64,000 nucleotides of DNA from Piscinibacter gummiphilus (GTDB lineage: Bacteria > Pseudomonadota > Gammaproteobacteria > Burkholderiales > Burkholderiaceae_C). A model generated the notes under the pieces. It was not told the DNA's origin. It did no database searches and was given only the letters and a program-made list of their open reading frames with translations. Positions 35,301-39,485 of this stretch are shown piece after piece (position 1 is the first letter of the stretch; each line of letters opens with the position of its first letter). The stretch lies in contig NZ_CP015118.1 of NCBI RefSeq assembly GCF_002116905.1, positions 2,294,001 through 2,358,000 of the forward strand. Reading direction: 5' to 3'. A program made the translations under genes and the position numbers.

Positions 35301-37690
35301 GAGCCACCTTCGGTGACGTTGGCCGCGGACGGGGTGATCGTCAGCGTGGTGTCCGCACCGCCATCGGTGACGGTGGTCGTGGCCGTGGAGGTCTTGTCCA
35401 CCGCCTCGAAGTTGCCGCCGGAGGTGTCGTCGATCTTGACGACCGTGTCGACGTTGCCCTGCGCCTGCGCATCGTCCGGACGCACGGCGATCGCCGGGCC
35501 GGTGGCCGAGCTCTGGCCCACGGGGATCGTGATGGTCTGGCCGTTGGACAGCGTGACGGTGAAGTCCGAACCCTTGACCTCGTGGTTGACCGAGACGGTG
35601 TAGCTGATCGATCCGCCTTCGGCGACGGTGGTGGCCGACGGCGTCACCGTGACGACCGTGGCGTCGGCATCGTCGCGAACGACGGTGGAGGCGGTGCCGG
35701 AGGTGTCGAGCGACTCGAAGTTGCCGCCGGACTTGCCGGTGACGGTCACGTCGAGCGGCTCGTCGCCTTGCTGGTAGGCGTCGTCCGCGCGCACGGCGTA
35801 CGGGGCGGTGGTGCCCGTGGTCTGGCCGACGGGAATCGTGACCGTCTGGCCGTTGGAGAGCGTCAACGTCAGCGGCGAGCCCTGCACGGCGTTGCTCAGC
35901 GTGACGGTGTAGACGATCGACCCGCCTTCGGTCACGGTGGCGGCCGACGGGGTGAGGGTGAGCGTGGTGACGTCGTTGTCGTCGACGACCGTGGTGGTGG
36001 CCGCCGCGGTGGACGTCACGGATTCGAAGTTGCCGCCGCTGGTGCCCGTGACGGACACGACCGTGTCCACGCTGCCCTGGGCGTGGGCGTCGTCCGCGCG
36101 CACGGCGATGGCCGGGCCGGTGGCCGAGCTGGCGCCCACCGGGATGGTGATCGTCTGGCCGTTGGACAGGGTCACCACGAGCGGCGCGCCCGTGACGGCG
36201 TTGTTGAGCGTCACCGTGTAGGTGAGCGAACCGCCTTCGGTGATGGTGCTGGCGGAGGCCGTCACCGTGAGCGTGGTGGCAGTGCCGTTGTCGGCGACCT
36301 GCGTGGACGCGCTCGAGAACGTGGTGTCCAGCTGCTCGAAGTTGCCGCCGGTGGCCGAGCCCACGCCGACCGTGACCGTCTGCGTGCCTTGCACGTACGG
36401 ATCGTCACCGCGCACCGCGAACGGTGCGCTGCTGCCCGAGCTGTCGCCCACGGCGATGGTGATGGTCTGGCCGTTCGACAGCGTCAGCACGACGGGCGAG
36501 CCGGTGACCGGGTTCGACAGCGTGGCGGTGTAGACGACGCTGCCGCCTTCGGCGACCGATGCCGCGGAGGCCGTCAGCGTGACCGTGGTGGTGGTGGCCT
36601 GGTCGGTGACCGTGGTGGTGGCACTGCCGCCGATGGCCACGGCCTCGTAGTTGGCGCCGGTGGTGCCGGTGACGGACACGTTCAGGGGCCGGTCGCCCTG
36701 GACGTAGGCGTCGTCGCCGCGCACGGGGAAGGGCGCACCCGTGCCCGAGCTGGCGCCCACGGGGATGGTGATGGTCTGGCCGTTGGACAGCGTCACGACC
36801 AGCGGGCTGCCCGTGACCGGGTTGTTCACGGCGACGGTGTAGGTCACCGAGCCGCCTTCGGCCGCGGTGGCCGACGAGGCGGAGACGCTGACCGTGGTGA
36901 CATCGGCGTCGTCGACGACCGTGCTCACGGCCGGCTGGCCCGGGGTGACGGTGCCGAAGCTGCCGCCGGACGTGCCGGTGACGGACACGCTGACCGTGTC
37001 GGGGTTCTGGGCATAGGCGTCGTCGGCGCGCACCGGCACCGCGGCCGAGGTGCCCGAGGTCTGGCCCACGGGGATCGTGATGGTGGTGCCGTTGGACAGG
37101 TTGATGACCAGCGCCGAGCCGGTGACCGGTTGGTTGACGACGGCCGTGTAGACGAGGCTGCCGCCTTCGGTCACCGTGGGGGCCGACGCGGTGAGGCTGA
37201 TCGAGGCATCGACGGGCGCCGGAGGCGGGGCCGGCGTGGGCGAGGGCGCCGGCGCGGGATCGGCCGCGGCCGTGGAACCCGCGGTGGTGGGCGTCACGGG
37301 CGGGAACGTGGCGGGCGTCGCTTCGAACGATTGGCTGAACGACGCCGGCGTGGTGCCTTCCGAGATGCGGTCGACGCGCAGGCCGGGCTGCATGTCGCCG
37401 CCGTCGCCACCGGCCAGGCCGGCCGCGGGGGCGGTTTCTTCGGTGGGGTTGTCGATCTCGGCGATGACCCGGTCGAGGTCGGTGTCGGGCGCGGCCGCAG
37501 CCACCGGCGCGGGAGTCTCTTCCGGGGTCAGCTGGACGATGCCGTCCTGCGTCGTGAGGATGACATCACCCTTCTCGACGCGTTCCCCGATCTGGAGCAC
37601 ATGCATCTTGCCGTCGGCCTTGCGGACCATCGCCGTGCCCCCCCAGAGGCCGGTCACGGTGCCATTGACGGTTTGGAGAAGAGTGGGCAT
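20318..37690 (-). CDS. lapA: Giant LapA-type RTX adhesin with LapG-cleavable retention module
   Basis: 5,790 residues; ATG at 37690. N-terminal retention module about 1-85 (MPTLLQTVNGTVTGLWGG...), then PAAG 88-91 as the LapG site, a Pro/Ala linker to about 161, and about 38 tandem Ig-like domains of 103 residues (about 162-4075). Three Calx-beta domains follow (about 4076-4440; VTEGGTAHY, VAESIPFMVFEVKL, VNEDAGFAVFEVKL), then cadherin/VCBS-like domains (about 4443-4920), a von Willebrand A domain (about 4930-5135) with intact MIDAS DISGS at 4939-4943, a further VCBS-like stretch, RTX calcium repeats (about 5579-5667), and a type I secretion C-terminal region (DVFRWEF ... DVLDLRDLLQGE). It should be exported by the LapB/LapC/TolC-type machine, kept on the surface by the N-terminus, and freed by LapG. 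Almost no Cys, as usual for RTX adhesins. Whole domain order is inferred by eye. Confidence 0.95.
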   Translation of the reverse strand: MPTLLQTVNGTVTGLWGGTAMVRKADGKMHVLQIGERVEKGDVILTTQDGIVQLTPEETPAPVAAAAPDTDLDRVIAEIDNPTEETAPAAGLAGGDGGDMQPGLRVDRISEGTTPASFSQSFEATPATFPPVTPTTAGSTAAADPAPAPSPTPAPPPAPVDASISLTASAPTVTEGGSLVYTAVVNQPVTGSALVINLSNGTTITIPVGQTSGTSAAVPVRADDAYAQNPDTVSVSVTGTSGGSFGTVTPGQPAVSTVVDDADVTTVSVSASSATAAEGGSVTYTVAVNNPVTGSPLVVTLSNGQTITIPVGASSGTGAPFPVRGDDAYVQGDRPLNVSVTGTTGANYEAVAIGGSATTTVTDQATTTTVTLTASAASVAEGGSVVYTATLSNPVTGSPVVLTLSNGQTITIAVGDSSGSSAPFAVRGDDPYVQGTQTVTVGVGSATGGNFEQLDTTFSSASTQVADNGTATTLTVTASASTITEGGSLTYTVTLNNAVTGAPLVVTLSNGQTITIPVGASSATGPAIAVRADDAHAQGSVDTVVSVTGTSGGNFESVTSTAAATTTVVDDNDVTTLTLTPSAATVTEGGSIVYTVTLSNAVQGSPLTLTLSNGQTVTIPVGQTTGTTAPYAVRADDAYQQGDEPLDVTVTGKSGGNFESLDTSGTASTVVRDDADATVVTVTPSATTVAEGGSISYTVSVNHEVKGSDFTVTLSNGQTITIPVGQSSATGPAIAVRPDDAQAQGNVDTVVKIDDTSGGNFEAVDKTSTATTTVTDGGADTTLTITPSAANVTEGGSITYTVTLSNAVAGTPLTLTLSNGQTVTIPVGQTTGTTAPYAVRADDFYQQGDETLDVTVSGKSGGNFESLDTTGTATTTVSDDADQTVVTVTASAGTIAEGGSLTYTVSVNHEVKGSDFVVTLSNGQTITIPVGQSSATGPAIPVRPDDAQAQGSLDTVVKIDDTSGGNFEAIDKTSTATTTVTDGGAPTTLTITPSAANVTEGGSITYTVTLSNAVAGTPLTLTLSNGQTVTIPVGQTTGTTDPYAVRADDFYKQGDQQLDVTVTGKTGGNFESLDTTGTATSVVHDDADQTIVTVKASDSMIAEGGSLTYTVSVNHPVTGTPFVVTLSNGQTITIPVGQSSATGPAIDVRPADAQSQGNETTVVKIDDTSGGNFEAVDKTSTATTVVTDSGVITSLTITPSATSVTEGGSIVYTVTLSNAVAGSPLTLTLSNGQTVTIPVGQTTGMTDPYAVRADDVYQQGDEALDVTVTGHTGGNFEALDTDGTASSTVRDDADETIVTVTPSAGTIAEGGSLTYTVSVNHEVKGSDFVVTLSNGQTITIPVGQSSATGPAIAVRPDDAQAQGSVDTVVKIDGTSGGNFEAIDKTSTATTTVTDGGAPTTLTITASAANVTEGGSIVYTVTLSNAVAGTPLTLTLSNGQTVTIPVGQTTGTTDPYAVRADDVYKQGDEQLDVTVSGKSGGNFESLDTTGTATTTVSDDADQTIVTVTPSAGTIAEGGSLTYTVSVNHEVKGSDFTVTLSNGQVITIPVGQSSATGTAIAVRPDDAQAQGNVDTVVKIDDTSGGNFEAVDKTSTATTTVTDGGADTTLTITPSAANVTEGGSIVYTVTLSNAVAGTPLTLTLSNGQTVTIPVGQTTGTTDPYAVRADDFYKQGDEQLDVTVSGKSGGNFESLDTTGTATTVVHDDADQTVVTVTPSVSTVAEGGTISYTVSVNHEVKGTDFVVTLSNGQVITIPVGESSVTGPAIAVRPDDAQVQGSVNTVVKIDDTSGGNFEAIDKTSTATTTVTDGGAPTTLTITPSAANVTEGGSIVYTVTLSNAVAGTPLTLTLSNGQTVTIPVGQTTGTTDPYAVRADDFYKQGDETLDVTVSGKSGGNFESLDTTGTATTTVSDDADQTIVTVTPSAGTIAEGGSLTYTVSVNHEVKGSDFTVTLSNGQVITIPVGQSSATGPAIAVRPDDAQAQGNVDTVVKIDDTSGGNFEAVDKTSTATTTVTDGGADTTLTITPSAANVTEGGSIVYTVTLSNAVAGTPLTLTLSNGQTVTIPVGQTTGTTDPYAVRADDVYKQGDETLDVTVSGKSGGNFESLDTTGTATTVVHDDADQTVVTVTPSAGTIAEGGSLTYTVSVNHEVKGSDFTVTLSNGQVITIPVGQSSATGPAIAVRPDDAQAQGNVDTVVKIDDTSGGNFEAIDKTSTATTTVTDGGAPTTLTITPSAANVTEGGSIVYTVTLSNAVAGTPLTLTLSNGQTVTIPVGQTTGTTAAYAVRADDFYKQGDETLDVTVSGKSGGNFESLDTTGTATTVVHDDADQTVVTVTPSVSTVAEGGTIAYTVSVNHEVKDTPFSVTLSNGQTITIPVGQSSATGPAIAVRPDDAQAQGNVDTIVKIDDTSGGNFEAIDKTSTATTTVTDGGAPTTLTITPSAANVTEGGSIVYTVTLSNAVAGTPLTLTLSNGQTVTIPVGQTTGTTDPYAVRADDFYKQGDETLDVTVSGKSGGNFESLDTTGTATTTVSDDADQTIVTVTPSAGTIAEGGSLTYTVSVNHEVKGSDFTVTLSNGQTITIPVGQSSATGPAIAVRPDDAQAQGSLDTVVKIDDTSGGNFEAIDKTSTATTTVTDGGAPTTLTITASAANVTEGGSIVYTVTLSNAVAGTPLTLTLSNGQTVTIPVGQTTGTTDPYAVRADDFYKQGDQQLDVTVTGKTGGNFESLDTTGTATTTVHDDADQTIVTVTPSVTTVAEGGTISYTVSVNHEVKGSDFTVTLSNGQVITIPVGQSSVTGPAIAVRPDDAQVQGSVDTVVKIDGTSGGNFEAVDTTSTATTTVTDGGIATTLTITPSAANVTEGGSIIYTVTLSNAVAGTPLTLTLSNGQTVTIPVGQTTGTTDPYAVRADDVYKQGDQQLDVTVTGKTGGNFESLDTTGTATSVVHDDADQTVVTVSPSVTTVAEGGTITYTVSVNHEVKGTDFTVTLSNGQTITIPVGQSSATGPAIAVRPDDAQAQGNVDTVVKIDGTSGGNFEAVDATSTATTTVSDGGAATTLTITPSAANVTEGGSITYTVTLSNAVAGTPLTLTLSNGQTVTIPVGQTTGHTDPYAVRADDFYKQGDQQLDVTVTGKSGGNFESLDTTGTATSVVHDDADQTIVTVKASDTVIAEGGSLTYTVSVNHPVTGTPFVVTLSNGQTISIPVGQSSATGPAIDVRPADAQSQGNEDTVVKIDGTSGGNFEAVDTTSTTSTTVTDSGAITTLTLTASAANVTEGGSIVYTVTLSNTVQGTPLTLTLSNGQTVTIPVGENHASTGAYAVRADDFYKQGDQQLDVTITGKSGGTFESLNTAGTATTVVHDDADQTVVTVTPSAGTIAEGGSLTYTVSVNHPVTGTPFAVTLSNGQTISIPVGQSSATGPAIPVRPDDAQAQGNVDTVVKIDGTSGGNFEAVDTTSTATTTVTDGGVATTLTITPSAANVTEGGSIIYTVTLSSAVAGTPLTLTLSNGQTVTIPVGQTTGTTDPYAVRADDFYKQGDQQLDVTVTGKTGGNFESLDTTGTATSVVHDDADQTVVTVTPSAGTIAEGGSLTYTVSVNHPVTGTPFVVTLSNGQTISIPVGQSSATGPAIPVRPDDAQAQGNVDTVVKIDDTSGGNFEAVDKTSTATTTVTDGGADTTLTITPSAANVTEGGSIVYTVTLSHAVAGTPLTLTLSNGQTVTIPVGQTTGTTAAYTVRADDFYKQGDQQLDVTVTGKSGGNFESLNTTGTATTVVHDDADATVVTVTPSVTTVAEGGSITYTVSVNHAVTDTPFLVTLSNGQTITIPVGQSSATGPAIAVRPDDAQAQGNVDTIVKIDDTSGGNFEAIDKTSTATTTVTDGGAPTTLTITPSAANVTEGGSIVYTVTLSNAVAGSPLTLTLSNGQTVTIPVGQTTGTSDPYAVRADDFYKQGDQQLDVTITGKSGGNFESLDTTGTASSVVHDDADATIVTVTPSATSIAEGGALTYTVSVNHAVTGSPFAVTLSNGQTITIPVGQSSFTGPAIAVRADDAYAQGNVDTVVSITGTSGGNFEAVTTTSTATTTVTDDSDITRISLTGDASVTEGGTAHYTLSLTNPPTSTVTVTLTYSGTAANGVDFTGQTTVTIPANSSSVNFDIATIDDTLIEGAENFTVTIGGATGGGFEQLAVNPASSAVTTTIVDNDFPSLSVSSPTVAESIPFMVFEVKLSAPAPTDTTVNLTLANGTAVGGGVDYGSTTANNLQISTDGGLTWKNGTTYTFPANGATSVLVRTAVINDSIDEANEQFSLTATVTAGTTSNPDATGTATILDNDPTMSIAPISVNEDAGFAVFEVKLSHGSPSTTTVGLALGNGTATGGGVDFGSTTGTNLQVSTDGGQTWTNATSATFAANSTSVLVRTPIVNDTAYEGNETFTLTATRTGGSTANASVQAVATIVDNDTATPVLDLDGNNSSGATGANYAVTFTEGQGGSGVSIADTDMTITDADSTTMAGATITLTNRMDGDALNLGNDVGGVRVTNTVNNSGSIVIQISGSGTLAQYIERIRNITFTNSSDNPSDTPRVITVTVTDGVNTSNLATTTVNVVPVNDLPEGRDVTLTTNEDTRLTLSLANFQMNDKEDGNNVNPTTVRIDTLPTNGTLYLNGVAVTQGAIVTAAQIAGNQLTFVPNPDDNGANYSKFTFSVGDSNGGYDTVPNTVTFNVNAVSDGTPVAVADQFRTTLGTPIILTKAQLLANDTLLDHARITSVSAGTGGTLVTNADGTYTFTPSAAGNGTFTYTLTDDDGQTSTATVTIATSQARDDFATVHESALTGGTGGGTTVATGSLIANDTGATSVSYVKFGGTTYNIASGGSVTIDSPLGKLVVQSDGTYTYTLETNANNNTAATNLSVAEDFTYKPNNGNEAVLHVDIVDDKPQVADHTVSVSQVPLPTYNLVLVLDISGSMTTTAYGGLVRSVDANGNQTGTTTRLAMAKAALIELVEQYYSQAQTVSVKLVTFSSSASIVNPNNVAYTTLAQVKAAINGITGTTSGGTDYEAALAKAQEAYGTVNTNVKNTTYFLSDGAPGEGNTAAQTAIYNAFTAQNGVQSYAVGIGTGISSTTALDNIHNVDADGSGTKDGAVLVTDLNQLSSSLLATVPPAYGGNVVSTSGSAIGSAFGADGGQVVTMTMTLAGKVVTFTYDAANNRISQSGTTTTISGDMLTLNSTNGFTKGTLLFNFTTGNYTYYTNGTAANGESFTLTFTAKDGDGDVTAPTNLNFVIANGAPIARPDTDTLDINQSHLEGNVITGAGTDGGLALGSGVASFSARGDGVDNAVDNAQVSSISFKGQTFNLLVNSTGSGTGYTYVIANGQLTWTGSGTANAGSKLVFSKTGYYDYTPPTAALTDTPHKAAVTNSYTSAINNNANGVAITAFQQNGSVGTVVLNSGSGTSGLGVSANNSASSLAALERLVFTFSQSSHPQGVQGVKFNIATGSNLDNATAIVSALTYTMYDVAGVLLGQFVSSAEGTVTLPTEYGNIGRIEVEANSPATAYISGLTFESINVDNAATAVEPTVIGYTLTDTDNQSSSSTLTLNVISNNLFGTDASETITGTAANDHIQGGAGNDTLHGGAGHDILEGGLGNDILNGNDGNDILRGGEGNDTLDGGNGKDILVGGKGNDFLTGGADSDVFRWEFADQGVKGAPAVDTVTDFNNAAASAGGDVLDLRDLLQGETSLGAATGNLTNYLHFETSGNTTTIQISTTGGFSGGYNAGAVDQAIKLSGVDLTVGGALNTDQQIIQDLLNKSKLIVDGN
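20690..20957 (-). repeat. RTX nonapeptide calcium-binding repeats in the adhesin
   Basis: About eight consecutive GGxGxDxUx units (GGAGNDTLH, GGAGHDILE, GGLGNDILN, GNDGNDILR, GGEGNDTLD, GGNGKDILV, GGKGNDFLT) coding residues about 5579-5667. They fold as a calcium-loaded beta-roll after export and mark the protein as a type I secretion substrate. Confidence 0.92.
25466..37204 (-). repeat. Tandem array of ~38 Ig-like repeats, 309-bp period, 618-bp A/B super-period
   Basis: 11.74 kb of near-regular 309-bp units (11,739/309 = 38.0). From about 25,730 to 35,940 two types alternate strictly. Type A reads TEGGSIVYTVTLSNAVAGTPLTL ... GQTTGTTDPYAVRADD; type B reads AEGGSLTYTVSVNHEVKGSDF ... GQSSATGPAIAVRPDDAQ. 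This gives a 618-bp higher-order period, with 17 A units at exact 618-bp steps. The four to five units nearest the N-terminus are more divergent. Some units that lie several periods apart are nearly identical in DNA, for example those around 26,043-26,290 and 30,369-30,616. Confidence 0.93.
37418..37429 (-). other. Predicted LapG cleavage site PAAG in the adhesin
   Basis: Residues 88-91 of the adhesin are Pro-Ala-Ala-Gly, in ETAPAAGLAGG. The known LapG target in P. fluorescens LapA is TAAG, cut between the two Ala, with P or A tolerated in the first position in related proteins. The place right after the retention module is as expected, giving a predicted cut between Ala89 and Ala90. No other such motif was seen between the retention module and the repeats. 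Confidence 0.75.
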
Positions 37691-38006
37691 GGGAAAACCT
37701 CGGCAAAGTACTGCTCAGAATGAATCCGAGAATACCGGAACTGGGGTTTCCTTATGTGCCCGAGAAACCGGCTTTTCCGTGAACAGAATCACCGGAACCC
37801 CATTGCCGCAGTGCAATAGGCGATGGGCGACATGTCGGCTTTTTTCCGTGCGCAAGCCTCCCGAACGGTATATCGACGGGCCTGCGGGAAACTTGAGGCG
37901 GATTCACGGCATAACCCCCGGCGCCCGATTCGGGCGAAGCATGGGGATATTCGTGATCGGTATCACGCCGCGCCGGGGGTGGCGCGGCGGCAAGGCATGC
38001 TGGCAA
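37691..38006 (-). promoter_or_regulatory. Leader region upstream of the adhesin gene
   Basis: 316 bp without a gene between the LapC-like gene and the adhesin, markedly less GC-rich than its surroundings at 37,690-37,900. It holds a GC hairpin close to the lapC stop (CGCCGCGCC / GGCGCGGCG at 37966-37974 and 37981-37989, no T run), then a Crp/Fnr-like palindrome. A weak -10 TATTCT can be read on the minus strand about 50 bp before the ATG, without a good -35. The adhesin probably has its own promoter here. Confidence 0.45.
37952..37967. promoter_or_regulatory. Crp/Fnr-family-like palindrome upstream of the adhesin gene
   Basis: CGTGATCGGTATCACG: 6-bp arms CGTGAT/ATCACG around 4 nt, that is GTGA-N6-TCAC, the core of sites bound by Crp-family regulators. 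It lies about 265 bp before the adhesin ATG. In Xanthomonas (Clp) and Burkholderia (Bcam1349) a Crp-family protein answers to c-di-GMP, which would suit this locus. The site may also be chance. Confidence 0.35.
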
Positions 38007-39485
38007 TCAGCGCTCGCGGAGCGCGTAGGCCTTGGCCTTGAGCACCGGCTTGAGCAGGTACGACAGCACCGTCTTCTTGCCGGTCAGGATGTCGACCTCG
38101 GCCGTCATGCCCGGAATGATGGGCATCTTCTCGCTGAAATTGGTGCGCGTGGTGCGCACCCGCACGCTGTAGAACGCGTTGCCCTTCTCGTCGACCACCG
38201 TGTCGGGGCTGATGTTCTCCACCTTCGCGTCGAGGCCGCCGTAGATCGAGAAGTCGTAGGCGGTGAACTTCACCAGGGCGTCCTGGTCCGGACGGATGAA
38301 GGCGATGTCCTTCGGGGCGATGCGGGCCTCGAGCACCAGTTCGTCGTCGAGCGGAACGATCTCGACGATGTCCTTGCCCGGGGTGACCACGCCGCCCACG
38401 GTGTTGGCGAGCAGCCGCTGCACCCGGCCGCGCACCGGCGAGCGCACCTGCGACTTGTCGACCTTGTCGGTGAGGGCCACGGCTCCTTCGTTCAGCGCAT
38501 TGAGCTTGCCGAGCGTGTCGGCCAGGTCCTTGCGGGCGTCGTTGCGGAACTGGATCTCGGTCTCCTGGGCCTTGCGCTGGGCCTCGCCGATGGAGGCCTG
38601 CACGCGGGCGATCTGGGCCGTGGCCTGTTCCGATTCACCGCGGGAGCGGGCGATGTCACGCTCCAGGCGCAGGATTTCCACCTCGGAGACGGCCCCGCTC
38701 GAGAGCAGCGGGCGGGTCTTCGTGAGTTCCTGCTGGCCGAGGTCGAGCGCCCGGTCGGCCGACACCTTGCGCGAACGCATCTCCGCGAGTTCCTGCTGGC
38801 GCTGCGACAGCTGCTGGGCGTTGATGGACAGCAGGGTGTTCAGCTCCGAGCGCTTGGCCTCGTACAGCTGCTGCTCGCCGAGCAGGATGTGCTGCGCCTC
38901 GACGTCGTCGGCCGGCACCTCGGGCGGCTTGAACGCGGTGTCTTCGGCCAGCGCGCGCAGGCGGGCGGCACGGGCCCGCAGCGCGAGGCCCTGGGCATTG
39001 CTCTCGCGCACGCCGGACGTGGCGCGGGTCTCGTCGATCTTGAGCAGCAGTTGCTTCGCCTCGACGACCTGGCCTTCCTGCACGAGGATCTCGGACACCA
39101 CGCCGCCGTCCAGCGCCTGCAGCACCTGCAGCTGGCGCGAGGGCACCACCTTGCCGTCGCCGCGGGTGACCTCGTCGACCTTGGCGAGGCCGGCCCACAC
39201 CACGAGCAGCGCGATGATGACGACGGCCGAGCGCACGATCTTCTGCGCGCGGTGGGTCTCGGCGCGCGACATCAGCCCGTCGGCCTCCAGCTCGAAACTG
39301 CGGAAGCCCGCCTGCTGGGCGGCCGGGTCCGTGGCGGCGGAGGCGCCGAACAGGCGGCGGGTGAGCGGCTCGATCAGCACGCGCACCTTCTCGAGCACGG
39401 CCAGCACGCCGCGTCCGGCGCGGATCAGCGCGCTGTTCGTGCGGCCCTCGGGGGCGGCGGAGGGGGTGGGGACGGGCTCGTTCAT
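38007..39485 (-). CDS. lapC: HlyD-family membrane fusion protein (LapC-like adaptor)
   Basis: 492 residues. A cytoplasmic N-terminus is followed by one transmembrane helix (about 84-102, VVIIALLVVWAGLAKVDEV), a split lipoyl/barrel-sandwich part (GKVVPSRQLQVLQALDGGVVSEILVQEGQVVEA), a long coiled-coil hairpin of about 190 residues rich in Glu, Gln, Arg and Leu, and the HlyD family ending (GMTAEVDILTGKKTVLSYLLKP). It bridges the inner-membrane ABC exporter and the TolC-type channel. Its ATG overlaps the stop codon of the lapB-like gene (ATGA, 39482-39485), so the two are translationally coupled. The adhesin gene follows after 316 bp on the same strand. Confidence 0.93.
   Translation of the reverse strand: MNEPVPTPSAAPEGRTNSALIRAGRGVLAVLEKVRVLIEPLTRRLFGASAATDPAAQQAGFRSFELEADGLMSRAETHRAQKIVRSAVVIIALLVVWAGLAKVDEVTRGDGKVVPSRQLQVLQALDGGVVSEILVQEGQVVEAKQLLLKIDETRATSGVRESNAQGLALRARAARLRALAEDTAFKPPEVPADDVEAQHILLGEQQLYEAKRSELNTLLSINAQQLSQRQQELAEMRSRKVSADRALDLGQQELTKTRPLLSSGAVSEVEILRLERDIARSRGESEQATAQIARVQASIGEAQRKAQETEIQFRNDARKDLADTLGKLNALNEGAVALTDKVDKSQVRSPVRGRVQRLLANTVGGVVTPGKDIVEIVPLDDELVLEARIAPKDIAFIRPDQDALVKFTAYDFSIYGGLDAKVENISPDTVVDEKGNAFYSVRVRTTRTNFSEKMPIIPGMTAEVDILTGKKTVLSYLLKPVLKAKAYALRER

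Noticed and set aside
25466..37204. Regular spacing of near-identical DNA that could be taken for a CRISPR array
   Set aside because: The period is 309 bp, the units are protein-coding throughout in one frame, and there are no short repeat/unique spacer alternations or cas genes.
23270..37723. An antisense open frame of more than 4,800 codons on the plus strand across the adhesin gene
   Set aside because: It mirrors the adhesin repeats in a GC-rich codon register where stop codons rarely occur in the opposite frame. The product is Arg/Gly/Val/Asp low-complexity with no domain logic, and the sense strand has full domain order.
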